Source: Actinomycetes bacterium
GTDB taxonomy: Bacteria > Actinomycetota > Thermoleophilia > Solirubrobacterales > 70-9
Direction: 5' to 3'
Length of the DNA stretch: 64,000 nucleotides
Assembly: GCA_016861045.1 (NCBI GenBank)
Contig: BOKP01000001.1
Location: 1 to 64,000 of the forward strand
In this document: in pieces, positions 9,469 to 18,656 of the stretch
Layout: each line of letters begins with the position of its first letter
Numbering within the stretch: the stretch's first letter is position 1
Notes under the pieces: generated by a model
The model's database searches: none
The model's input: only the letters and a program-made list of their open reading frames with translations
What the model was told of the DNA's origin: nothing
Position numbers and translations under genes: made by a program

Positions 9469-10395
9469 TTGGCCTGGCGAAGCCGCGCAATAGCCGTCGC
9501 GCTGGCCGCCGCGCTCGCCGGCTGCGGCGATTCCGGCACCGATGGCCCGTCGTCGGCGGATCCGGCCGGCGAGGAGCTCGCGTCGCTGATCGCCGCCGCG
9601 GAGCTGCGGCGGCAGGCAGAGGGCGCGATCGTCGATCTGGCTGCCGCCGGGGATGCCGCCGAGGTGGGTCGCGCCGCCGGCCGGCTCGAGGAGGGCGCCC
9701 GGAGGGCGCGGGCGCTCGCCGGGCGGGCGCCGGACACTCGCGCCGGCCGTGCCGCTGAGCGGTCGCTGAACGAGCTCGCCGCCGCGGTGGAAGACGTCGC
9801 GCGCACCGCCGCGAAGATGGAGCGGCTCTACGAGCGCGCGGCGGCGGAGCGGGCCCCGAGCGCCGAGGCCCAGGACGAGGTCGTCGAGATCGCCGCCGAC
9901 CTCGACCGCCTCCGCGCCGGGCTGGCGGCTCCCGAGCGCGCGCTGACGCGCTCGGCGCTGCTCGCGCGGCGGGCGCTCCTGATGGTGCGCCCCGACCTCG
10001 ACGCCGGCGACGTCGAGGAGGTCGCGAGGCTCGAGGTCGCCCTCGACCGAGCGTCGCGCGGCGACGCCCTCGGCGACGTCGAGGACGCGATCGCCGACCG
10101 CGCGGCCGCGCTGAACGAGCAGGTCGCAAGCCTCGAGCCGCCCGACGTCATCGCCGACTGCACCTCCCAGCACTACCCGAACGTAACCGACATGTCGGTC
10201 CGCAACATGGACTGTGCCGAAGCCGACGCGCTGACCGCGGTGGCGATCCAGGCGCTGGCGCCGACGTTCACGATCCCTGGCTGGTCCTGCTCGATCCTCG
10301 GGGACTACGGCCCGCCCGGCGGCCCGATCCTCGGCGCGAGCGACATCCGCTGCGTCGCCGGCGATCGCGCCTTCCGGTTCAGCTTCGGCGACTGA
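9469..10395 (+). CDS. Putative lipoprotein
   Basis: Lipobox LAGC after hydrophobic N-terminus; TTG start. Confidence 0.7.
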   Translation: MAWRSRAIAVALAAALAGCGDSGTDGPSSADPAGEELASLIAAAELRRQAEGAIVDLAAAGDAAEVGRAAGRLEEGARRARALAGRAPDTRAGRAAERSLNELAAAVEDVARTAAKMERLYERAAAERAPSAEAQDEVVEIAADLDRLRAGLAAPERALTRSALLARRALLMVRPDLDAGDVEEVARLEVALDRASRGDALGDVEDAIADRAAALNEQVASLEPPDVIADCTSQHYPNVTDMSVRNMDCAEADALTAVAIQALAPTFTIPGWSCSILGDYGPPGGPILGASDIRCVAGDRAFRFSFGD

Positions 10396-10398
10396 CGA

Positions 10399-11046
10399 CT
10401 ACCCCCGGAGGGTCTCCAGGAGGTGGGCCGCGACCTCCTCGGCGGCGCCGATGTCGCCACCGCCGCCGGCGAGGATCGCGTAGCCGCCGGCGCCGCTCGG
10501 AACCAGGTAGTCGACGCAGAGACCGCCTTCGCATTCGGGGAAGCTGCTGTTGCCCTGGAAGACGATCTTCGTCGCCGCGCCGAAGTTCGGGGCGTCGACG
10601 ATCGTCCGCGAGTCGACCGGCGCGCCGCTGAAGGCGGGGGGGTCGGAGGGGGTCGTGTGGATGACCACGAACAGCCCGTTCGGGCCCTGGATCCGGGTGG
10701 AGAACAGGGCGGGGTTCTGCTGGCTCGAGCTCGGAGGCGACCAGCCGCCGCCGGTCGGGACCTCAGCGGTCCAGCCGCCGAGGCCGTCGCTGTAGGTGGT
10801 GTAGGCGAGCTCGTCGCCGGGGTCCGTGGCGGGCGCCTCGGGCGTGGCCGCGGCCCCATCGCCGGAATCCTCGCCGGCATCGGCCCGCAGCTCTCTGACG
10901 TCCTCCTGCAGCGCCTTCAGCCGTTCCTCCTGGCGGGCGTCGCGTACCGCCTCCCTGAGCTCGGCCTCGCTGATCGAGCTCGTGCCGTCCCCGCCCGACC
11001 CGCAACCGGCGAGGACGCCGGCGAGCAGCAGCGCCGCCAGGGTCAC
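10399..11046 (-). CDS. Putative lipoprotein
   Basis: MTLAALLLAGVLAGC lipobox. Confidence 0.75.
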   Translation of the reverse strand: MTLAALLLAGVLAGCGSGGDGTSSISEAELREAVRDARQEERLKALQEDVRELRADAGEDSGDGAAATPEAPATDPGDELAYTTYSDGLGGWTAEVPTGGGWSPPSSSQQNPALFSTRIQGPNGLFVVIHTTPSDPPAFSGAPVDSRTIVDAPNFGAATKIVFQGNSSFPECEGGLCVDYLVPSGAGGYAILAGGGGDIGAAEEVAAHLLETLRG

Positions 11047-11260
11047 CGCCGCCCGTGCCGCCCCGCCGCCGGTCCGCGGCCGCTTGTCGATCCCCCGTCG
11101 CTCGATGCGCTGACCCTAGCCGAGAGCCGGTGGCCGGATCAACCGCACCCGCGCGCACCCGATCCAGCCGAACGGCCCGCCACCGGGGAGCGGACCGGGC
11201 CGGGAGGCGATGGGGTGGGTGGGAAGGAAGACGGCGCGAGGCGGCGAAGCGATCCCGTCG

Positions 11261-12118
11261 ATGAGACCACACCGCCTCCTTCCCGCATTCGTGATCGTCC
11301 TCGCCGCCGTCGGCGTCGCCACCGCGGCTGCCGCGGGGACCAAGAGCTCGGTCGTCGTGCCCGGCTTCGGCTTCGAATCGACGAGGACCGACTGCCCGAA
11401 GGGCACGGCGCTGGCCGCGCAGGGCTTCGGGACCAAGGACTTCGGCATCGACCCGCCCGCCAGCACCGTGGTCAGGATCGACTCGCACCGCTCCGGCAGC
11501 GGCCTCGCGAGCAGCGCCACCAACTTCGGTCTCGACGCCGGCACCTTCGACGCCTACGCGTACTGCTCGAAGGCGGCCCGCAAGATCAAGGTCGTCCGGG
11601 ACAAGCAGTTCGTGACCATCGGCACCTTCGGTGCCGCCAAGGCGACCTGTCCGCAGGGAAGCGTGCCGGTTGGCGGCGGATTCGGCGCCCCCGGCTTCGC
11701 GGCCGGCCCGGTTCGGGTGATCGCGCTGACCTCGCGGCGTCAGGGCCGAGCCTGGCGGGTCGAGGCCCTCGCCGAGGGTGACGACACCGCGCGCACCGCG
11801 CGCGGGGGGGTCATGTCCGGCACCCTCGTCGCTTACGCCTACTGCATGAAGGACGTCCCGAAGATCACGATCCGCAGGCGGAGCGTCGCGGTCGACCAGA
11901 GCGGCCTCGAGGCCGCCGTCGCGACCTGCCCGAAGCGGCGCGTGGCGGTCGGCGGCGGCTTCGACGGCAACATCCAGACGTCCGGTGAGCTGCTGGCGAG
12001 CGGGACCATCGTCTCGCGGCGGGCGAAGCGCGGCCGCGCCTGGAAGATCCGGGCGATCGGCCTCGGCGAGGCGGCGGGCGCGAAGGCGACCGCCTACGCC
12101 TACTGCATGAAGCGCTGA
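11261..12118 (+). CDS. Secreted protein with three internal repeats (TxCPxGxxxxGGGFG...AYAYCxK)
   Basis: Signal peptide; AYAYC occurs three times. Confidence 0.75.
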   Translation: MRPHRLLPAFVIVLAAVGVATAAAAGTKSSVVVPGFGFESTRTDCPKGTALAAQGFGTKDFGIDPPASTVVRIDSHRSGSGLASSATNFGLDAGTFDAYAYCSKAARKIKVVRDKQFVTIGTFGAAKATCPQGSVPVGGGFGAPGFAAGPVRVIALTSRRQGRAWRVEALAEGDDTARTARGGVMSGTLVAYAYCMKDVPKITIRRRSVAVDQSGLEAAVATCPKRRVAVGGGFDGNIQTSGELLASGTIVSRRAKRGRAWKIRAIGLGEAAGAKATAYAYCMKR

Positions 12119-12295
12119 GCGCGGCAGCGTCCTTCGGCGACCGCCTCGGCCGTCGTCGGGCGCCCGACATCCTCCAGGCCTGCTGACGCCGGCGCAAGCG
12201 CACGCTCTCGAGCGGATCCGGCCCAGCCGGTGCCGCACCTGTGCGCCCGCCTGCGCGATCGTGCGGGGCGAGCGAACCGAAAGGACGAGCGCGGG

Positions 12296-12655
12296 ATGGC
12301 GGTCGAGGGAAGGCGGACGCGAAGGCGGAAGACGCGAAGGCGGGAGCCGGAGGGGACCGGGCTGCGCGGCAAGGAGCGGGAGGATGCGATCGTGGCCCTG
12401 ATCCGGGCCGTGCCGGAGGGCTTCGTGACGACCTACGGCGACCTCTGCCCGGAGGCCCCGCGGCTGCCGGGGCGGATCCTGGCGACGACGACCGAGGAGC
12501 TCCCCTGGCACCGGATCGTGCGCGCCGACGGCACGTTCGCGAAGGGGGAGCGGCAGCGGCGGCTGCTGCGCCGGGAGGGGATCCCGCTCGCCGGCGAGCG
12601 GGTCGCGATGGAGCATGCCCACATCCCGCGCGAGGCCCTGCTCGACCGCGCGTGA
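12296..12655 (+). CDS. Alkyltransferase-like (ATL)/MGMT-family protein
   Basis: VPEGFVTTYGDLCPEAPRLPGRIL...LPWHRIVRADG: Trp at the PCHR Cys position. Confidence 0.8.
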   Translation: MAVEGRRTRRRKTRRREPEGTGLRGKEREDAIVALIRAVPEGFVTTYGDLCPEAPRLPGRILATTTEELPWHRIVRADGTFAKGERQRRLLRREGIPLAGERVAMEHAHIPREALLDRA

Positions 12656-12674
12656 GACGCCGCGGGCCGTCAGG

Positions 12675-12719
12675 AACGGGCCTGCCGCCCCGACTGGCCC
12701 GTTGCCGCGGAAGCGGCAA
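12675..12719. terminator. Two overlapping hairpins between convergent genes
   Basis: AACGGGCC/GGCCCGTT (12675-12703) and TTGCCGC-GGAA-GCGGCAA (12702-12719). Confidence 0.45.
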
Positions 12720-12799
12720 GGCGGGCGCCGGGAGGGGGACGGCCGGGGGACTCGATGCCGTCCCCCTTCCGGCGCCGCCGCGAGCGGGCGGAGCCGGGC

Positions 12800-15499
12800 T
12801 CAGCCGCCCTCGCGGGCGGCGACGACCTTGAGCAGCGCCTCGACCACCTGGGGGTCGAACTGGTGGCCGGCGCCGGCGCGCAGCTCGTCGTGGGCGGCGG
12901 CGGTGCTCATCCCGGCGCGGTAGGGGCGGTCGCTGGTCATCGCGTCGTAGGCGTCGCAGGCGAAGACGATCCGGGCGCCGATCGGGATCTCGCCGCCGGC
13001 GAGCCCGTCGGGGTAGCCGCTGCCGTCCCAGCGCTCGTGGGCGTGGCGGACGATCGGCCGGATCGGCGCCAGGAACTCGATCGGCTCGATGATCCGCTCG
13101 CCGATCAGCGAGTGCTGCTCGACCTCCGCCCGCTCGCCGGGGTCGAGCGGCCCCTCCTTGTTGAGGACCTCCCGGCGGATCCCGATCTTGCCGATGTCGT
13201 GCAGGGCCGCGGCGTAGCGGAGCATCCGCAGCTCCTCGCCCTCGAGCCCGAGCATCGCGCCGACGGCGACGGAGTCGTCGGCGATCGCCCGCGAGTGGGC
13301 GGCGGTGTAGGCGTCCTTGGACTCGAGCGCCGCCGACAGGGCCTCGGCGGTGCCGAGGTAGGCGCGGTCGAGGGTCCCGTAGAGCTCGATCGCCTCGATC
13401 ACGGTTCCGAGGACGGCCGCGAACGCGGCGAGGACGGCGGCATCATCGTCGTCGAAGGCGTCGATCGCCGCGTCCTCGAGGTTGATCGCCCCCCAGCTGC
13501 CGCGGCCGGTGCGGATCGGGACGACCAGCTCGGAGCGGACCTCGCTGCGCTCGGCGATCCCGCGGTAGGCGGGCTCGCGGGTGACGTCGCCGCACAGCAC
13601 CGGCTCGCCCTCGGCGAGCGCGCGGCCGATCAGCCCGACGTCGACCGGCTGGCTCCAGCCGTCCGGCGTCGGGCTCGGGGCCCGCTCGCCGCTGATCGTG
13701 ACCCGATCCCCCTCGACGGTGAGGACCTGGGCGATCGAGCAGCCGAACGAGCGCTGCAGCTCCTCGGCGGCGCCGTCGCTGAGGCGCCAGGCGTCCATGA
13801 CGCCGGCCAGGCGGACGGGGACGCTGAGCGCCAGGTCGAGGGCGCGGTCGAGCCGTCCCTTCGCCGTCGGCCGCTCGGCGCTGTGGGGGCTCGGGGCGAT
13901 CGCAGCGGCGGCGGCGAGGCGCAGCGGCGCGTCGACGTCCTCGAGCGGAGCGTCGTCGAGGTCGGCGAAGAGCTCGATCAGGTAGACGCCGTCGGCGTCG
14001 CCGGCGCAGACGCCGATCACCCCCTTGCAGCCCTCCCGCGCGAGCAGCTCGCGCTCGGCCGCGTCGCTCGCCTCGTCGTCGATCCGGGCCAGGTAGGAGC
14101 CGCTGCCCGCGGCGATGATCGCCGCCGTGGCGGGGTACTCGGCGAGCTCGTAGGACTCGTAGTCGAGGGTGCCGGGGGCGACCCGGGCGCCGGTGCGGCG
14201 GCGATGGCGGTTGTCGCCGAGGGCGACGTCGCGGATGCTGCTCTCGCCGTTGGCGGCGTGGGAGATCGCCCAGGAGGAGAAGTCGCCGGCCGCCGTGAAC
14301 GCCGTCGCGACGACCTCGAGGCGGTCGAGGGTGGTGGCACCGGCGAGCTCGCCGTCCATGGTCTTGGCGATCTCCTCGGCCGTCTCCCAGAAGCGGGGGC
14401 GGATGCCGCCGTCGGGCATCGGGATCCAATCGGCCTCGCCCTCCTCGGCCACCTGCGCGGTGGTGCAGACGCGGTTGCCGCCCCGGTGCTTGGCGAGGTA
14501 CTGGGCGGCGTCGGCGGCGGCGAGGAGCTGCGGCGGCTCGCCGGCGCCGACGACGGCGGTGGCGATGCCGCAGGACACCGACGGGGTGTCGTCGTCCTCG
14601 TCCTCGGCGAGCATCCGCTGGGCGCCGGCGGCGAGCGCCGCTATCTCGGGGTGCTCGATCGAGGCGCCTCCGGTCGGACGCCCCTCGAGCAGGACCCCGA
14701 ACTCGTCGCCGCCGATCCGCCCCACGAACGCGCCCGGGAACGAGGCCGCGGAGCGGACCAGGGCGTTGCCGACCCGGCGCAGCGCCTCGTCGCCGGCGGC
14801 GTGGCCCTTGGAGTCGTTGATCACCTTCAGCCGGTCGACGTCGCAGAGCATGATCGACAGGTCGGTGGTCCCGTTGGCGAAGCGCTGGGCCGCCCGCTCG
14901 AGCCGCTCCTCGAACGCGCGCCGGTTGGCCAGCCCGGTGAGCGGATCCTCGTAGGCCAGCCGGGAGACGCGCGAGAACATCTCCGAGCGCGAGACGACGG
15001 CGGCGAGCTGGGCCGCGATCGCCTCCAGGAAGAGGACGTCGGGGGACCGGAAGGGGGGATCGCCGGATGCGGTCGAAGCCCAGATCCCGCCCCAGCGCCG
15101 CCCCTCGACCTCGATCGCGACGCTCATGTCCGAGGTCTTCTCGAACCCGCGCAGCAGCTCGATCGTGATCGGGTCGGCGGCGGGGTCGTCGATCGAGCTG
15201 AAGTGGGGCCTGCCGGTCGCCGCCAGCTCGCGCAGGCGCGGGTAGGCGGAGACCTCGTAGACCTCGTCGGTCGGGAACCGCTCCTCGCCGGGCCCGAGCC
15301 TGCCGACGTTGATCAGCACCCGGTAGAGCCGGTGCTCGTCCTCGAAGCGGCTGATCGACAGCGATGCGGCCCCGATCGCCGCCCGGGCCTCGGTCGCGAC
15401 GAGCTCGATCACGTCGTCGAGCTGGTTCGCCGCCGAAGCCGCCGTCACGACGCGAAGCAGGGCTTCCCGTTCTTCCGATCGCAGTGCCGTCCCCGTCAC
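12800..15499 (-). CDS. GAF-GGDEF-GAF-HD-GYP multidomain cyclic-di-GMP signalling protein
   Basis: GGDEF motif RIGGDEFGV; HD-GYP motifs HDIGKIGIR and HERWDGSGYPDGL; 899 aa. Confidence 0.9.
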   Translation of the reverse strand: MTGTALRSEEREALLRVVTAASAANQLDDVIELVATEARAAIGAASLSISRFEDEHRLYRVLINVGRLGPGEERFPTDEVYEVSAYPRLRELAATGRPHFSSIDDPAADPITIELLRGFEKTSDMSVAIEVEGRRWGGIWASTASGDPPFRSPDVLFLEAIAAQLAAVVSRSEMFSRVSRLAYEDPLTGLANRRAFEERLERAAQRFANGTTDLSIMLCDVDRLKVINDSKGHAAGDEALRRVGNALVRSAASFPGAFVGRIGGDEFGVLLEGRPTGGASIEHPEIAALAAGAQRMLAEDEDDDTPSVSCGIATAVVGAGEPPQLLAAADAAQYLAKHRGGNRVCTTAQVAEEGEADWIPMPDGGIRPRFWETAEEIAKTMDGELAGATTLDRLEVVATAFTAAGDFSSWAISHAANGESSIRDVALGDNRHRRRTGARVAPGTLDYESYELAEYPATAAIIAAGSGSYLARIDDEASDAAERELLAREGCKGVIGVCAGDADGVYLIELFADLDDAPLEDVDAPLRLAAAAAIAPSPHSAERPTAKGRLDRALDLALSVPVRLAGVMDAWRLSDGAAEELQRSFGCSIAQVLTVEGDRVTISGERAPSPTPDGWSQPVDVGLIGRALAEGEPVLCGDVTREPAYRGIAERSEVRSELVVPIRTGRGSWGAINLEDAAIDAFDDDDAAVLAAFAAVLGTVIEAIELYGTLDRAYLGTAEALSAALESKDAYTAAHSRAIADDSVAVGAMLGLEGEELRMLRYAAALHDIGKIGIRREVLNKEGPLDPGERAEVEQHSLIGERIIEPIEFLAPIRPIVRHAHERWDGSGYPDGLAGGEIPIGARIVFACDAYDAMTSDRPYRAGMSTAAAHDELRAGAGHQFDPQVVEALLKVVAAREGG

Positions 15500-15571
15500 G
15501 ATCCCCCTATCGGCACGACCTCGTCCGTCGGTTAGGGGCGCAAGATCGTGTGAGGCGCACGCTATCGCGAC

Positions 15572-16120
15572 TCAGATGACCTGGTGCAGGCGCCGGCCCA
15601 TCGCCGCCCGCGAGCAGTTGAAGATCGCGCAGAGAGCGTCGAAGTCGCCCCCGGTCCGCCGGTAGTGGCGGCGGACCAGGTCGGCCGGCATCAGAAGCGA
15701 GGCGGCGAACCAGTTCGCCTCCTCCTCGATCGGGTCGAGCGGCGGCCGCCCGGCCGTCACCCCGCCGTCGGGGTCGACCGTCCCGTGGCGGCAGAACAGC
15801 GAGCGCTGGGCGTCCCGGTGGAGGAACCAGTGGCCGAGCTCGTGGCCGATCGTGAAGCGCCGCCGCGGTGGCCACTCGCGCGCCTCGGCGGCGTTGACCC
15901 AGATCTCGCGGTCGCCGGCCAGAAGCAGCCCCGAGATCGAGCCGTCGGCCCCGACCTCGGGGCACCCGGGTGCCGTCGTCATGTCCTCGACGTCGCGGAC
16001 GAGCAGCCCGACGTGGCTGTCGGCGATGTCCTCGATCGGGACCGGCAGGGAACGGTGGTTCCAGATCCAGTCGGGCACCTCGGCGAGCAGCTCCTCGGCA
16101 TGTCTCGTCACGCCCTCCAT
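15572..16120 (-). CDS. ImmA/IrrE family metallo-endopeptidase
   Basis: TIGHELGHWFLH and EEEANWFAASLLMP. Confidence 0.9.
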   Translation of the reverse strand: MEGVTRHAEELLAEVPDWIWNHRSLPVPIEDIADSHVGLLVRDVEDMTTAPGCPEVGADGSISGLLLAGDREIWVNAAEAREWPPRRRFTIGHELGHWFLHRDAQRSLFCRHGTVDPDGGVTAGRPPLDPIEEEANWFAASLLMPADLVRRHYRRTGGDFDALCAIFNCSRAAMGRRLHQVI

Positions 16121-16175
16121 CGGCCCGGCGATCGTAGCGCCGCGCCGGGCGCCGGGCCCGACCCCGGCCGGCGGC

Positions 16176-16808
16176 TCAGCCGTCGAGGAAGAGGGCGTCG
16201 ACCTCGTCGTGGCCGGGCTCGTCGGCGGTCGAGCGCCGCGCCGGGCCCGCCGCGTCCGCGGCGAACTCGGCGTCGGGGAACGCCGTCCGGGCGAAGGCCA
16301 GCCCCTCGCCGCCGCGATCGCCCGCGCCGCCGCCGGCGGCGCGGATCCGCCCCGGCTCGGTGCCGAGGATCGCGGCGAGGGCGTCGATGACGCGGGCCGA
16401 CACCCCAGCCGGGCGGAGCTGTCCCTGCTCCATCCGGTGGTAGTAGGAACCGACCTTCTCGACCTGCCGCGCGGCCGAGAGCCCGAGCGCCGCCGCGAGC
16501 CGGGAGACGAGCTCGGCGCGCTTGATCTTCGCCTTCCGCCGCAGCGCCGGCAGGAGCTCGGGCCACGTTCCCGATTCGGCCACGATCGCCTCGTAGACGC
16601 GGTCGACCGACCGCTGGGGGAGCGATCCCTCGTACGCCTCGGGATCCCACTTGCGAGGCGGCGCGGTCATGAGGAAGCTGTCGATCAGCGCCGCCAGCTC
16701 CTGACGCTGGTCGGGATCGACTCGCCCGAGCAGCGCCGCGGGATCGACCGCGCGGCCGGCCTCGTAGTCGGCGGCGAGCTCGTCGATCAATCGGTCAAGG
16801 TCAGCCAT
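16176..16808 (-). CDS. Helix-turn-helix (XRE-like) regulator
   Basis: 215 aa ORF between sigma-like and ImmA genes; AALGLSAARQVEKVGSYYHRMEQGQL HTH-like. Confidence 0.65.
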   Translation of the reverse strand: MADLDRLIDELAADYEAGRAVDPAALLGRVDPDQRQELAALIDSFLMTAPPRKWDPEAYEGSLPQRSVDRVYEAIVAESGTWPELLPALRRKAKIKRAELVSRLAAALGLSAARQVEKVGSYYHRMEQGQLRPAGVSARVIDALAAILGTEPGRIRAAGGGAGDRGGEGLAFARTAFPDAEFAADAAGPARRSTADEPGHDEVDALFLDG

Positions 16809-17466
16809 CGCGGACACCTCCATCCTCCCCCGCGGCGAGCTCCCGCTCCAGGTCGACCTTGAACCGGCGCCAGATCTGCTGCACGTTGGCGACGCTGACC
16901 TCCTTGCCGTGCTCGCCGTTCATCCGGGCCACGACCTCGGCGCCGGAGAGGTCCTCGCCGATCGGCTCGGGGCCGTAGAGCCCGATCACCAGGCGGTGCG
17001 TCTCGCTGCGGGAGGCGAGGACGCGAGCGACCGCGTCGAGGATCGCGACCGCCTCGGTCTCGTCCTCGACGGCCGCGTCCGGGCCCCAGACGTCCTCGGC
17101 GCCGGGGTGCTCGCCGGGCAGCGGCACCTGCTCGGGGTGGCGCTCGCGGTCGCGGTGGAAGTCGGCGATCCTGCGCCTCGTGATCCGGGCCATGAACGCC
17201 CGCACGGAGAGGATCACCTTGCCGTCGAAGGCGGAGCGCACGAACGACTCGAACGCCGCGGCGGCGACGTCGTCACGGGACTCGGGCGGGACCTTCGCGG
17301 CGACCAGGCCCCTGACGAGCGGCTCCTGCCTCCAGGTGACGATTCCGGCGGCGCGCCGGGCGCTCTCGAGGTATCCGGCCTCGCGGGCGGCGGCCACGTA
17401 CATGACGAGCTCCTCGTCGCTGCGCCGGGCGAGCACCCCCTCTCCGAGTGGTTCGAAGTCGCTCAA
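16801..17466 (-). CDS. RNA polymerase sigma factor-like protein
   Basis: Region-2-like ESFVRSAFDGKVILSVRAFMARITRRRIADFHRDRER and C-terminal HTH. Confidence 0.65.
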   Translation of the reverse strand: MSDFEPLGEGVLARRSDEELVMYVAAAREAGYLESARRAAGIVTWRQEPLVRGLVAAKVPPESRDDVAAAAFESFVRSAFDGKVILSVRAFMARITRRRIADFHRDRERHPEQVPLPGEHPGAEDVWGPDAAVEDETEAVAILDAVARVLASRSETHRLVIGLYGPEPIGEDLSGAEVVARMNGEHGKEVSVANVQQIWRRFKVDLERELAAGEDGGVRDG

Positions 17467-17684
17467 GGCACCGTCAACCTAGACGATCGAACCCGGGCCG
17501 CACCGCCGGGCGGGCTCGATCCGCCCGCCCGGCGACCTCGCGCGCGCCGGGCGTCTAGAGTTACCCGCGGTCCGGCCGCATGCCGGGCCGCGTATGAGAA
17601 ATGTGTGCTTGAGGACGAGGACCACTGCCCCGCAGTGCTTTTCAACCGAGCCGCAAGGAACAACGGCATTGGAGGCAATGCGAA

Positions 17685-17885
17685 ATGGCAAGTGGAACCG
17701 TCAAGTGGTTCAACGGCGAGAAGGGCTACGGCTTCATCGCCCCTGACGAGGGCGGCGACAAGGACGCCTTCGTCCACATCAGCAACATCGTCGGCGGGGT
17801 CCGCATCGACGAGGGCGACCGGGTCAACTTCGACATGGAGGACTCGGCGAAGGGCCCGCAGGCGGTCAACGTCACGAAGGCGTAG
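17685..17885 (+). CDS. cspA: Cold shock protein
   Basis: [30 protein letters not shown]. Confidence 0.95.
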   Translation: MASGTVKWFNGEKGYGFIAPDEGGDKDAFVHISNIVGGVRIDEGDRVNFDMEDSAKGPQAVNVTKA

Positions 17886-17930
17886 GCCCGACACCGAGCG
17901 ACCGGCCCCGCGCTGAGGGGACCGGACCCG

Positions 17931-17954
17931 GCGCCGCCTCGATCGAGGCGGCGC
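17931..17954. terminator. Perfect palindrome GCGCCGCCTCGATCGAGGCGGCGC followed by TTGTCGTGT
   Basis: Hairpin downstream of csp gene. Confidence 0.65.
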
Positions 17955-18033
17955 TTGTCGTGTACGCCCGGCATCCGCGCCCTCGGTCGCGTCACCGGCG
18001 CCCGCGATCGCGCGAGCGGGCTCCGGCTCCCGG

Positions 18034-18570
18034 TCAGCGGCCGCCGAGGATCTGGTCGCGCTCGGCGAGCCGGTTGGCGCGCCGCAGCTCGGCCTCGCGG
18101 CGGCGCCGCTTCTCGTCCTCGCTCTCGGCGATCAGCTCCGGGGCGGGGGCCGGCCTGCCGTCCTCGAGCGCGACCATCGTCAGGTACGCGGTCGAGGTGT
18201 GCCGGGTCTCGCCGGTGAAGGGGTTCTCCGCCTCGACCCGGACGCCGACCTCCATCGAGGTCCGCCAGACCGAGTTCACCGACGCCGTGCAGCGGAGGAG
18301 CTCGCCGACGAACACGGGGGTGTTGAAGGTCATCCGGTCGATGCCGGCGGTCACGACCCGGCGGCCGGAGTGCTTGATCGCCGCGAGCCCCGCCGCCTCG
18401 TCGACGAGGCGCATCACCGTGCCGCCGTGGATGAACCCGCCCGAGTTGGCGTCGGTGATCGACATCCAGCGGACGAGCAGCGACACCGAATCGGCGACCC
18501 GGCGCGGCTCGCCCGCGCTCGCTCCGCCGTCCGGCCCCGGCCGCTCAGGGGGCTCGATCGCTTCCGCCAT
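18034..18570 (-). CDS. Acyl-CoA thioesterase (hotdog fold, YciA/BACH-like)
   Basis: NSGGFIHGGTVMRLVDEAAGLAAIKH. Confidence 0.85.
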   Translation of the reverse strand: MAEAIEPPERPGPDGGASAGEPRRVADSVSLLVRWMSITDANSGGFIHGGTVMRLVDEAAGLAAIKHSGRRVVTAGIDRMTFNTPVFVGELLRCTASVNSVWRTSMEVGVRVEAENPFTGETRHTSTAYLTMVALEDGRPAPAPELIAESEDEKRRRREAELRRANRLAERDQILGGR

Positions 18571-18656
18571 GGCCCAACCCTAGATCCCGAGGCCCGATCC
18601 CGGTCGGCCGCAGGACCGCGGGCGGCGCCCGGCGCCAGGGGTCGGGACCGCTCGCC

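Noticed and set aside
12755-15535. 926-aa plus-strand ORF opposite the GGDEF/HD-GYP gene
   Set aside because: Mirror of the real coding frame; no motifs, repetitive RG/VD composition.
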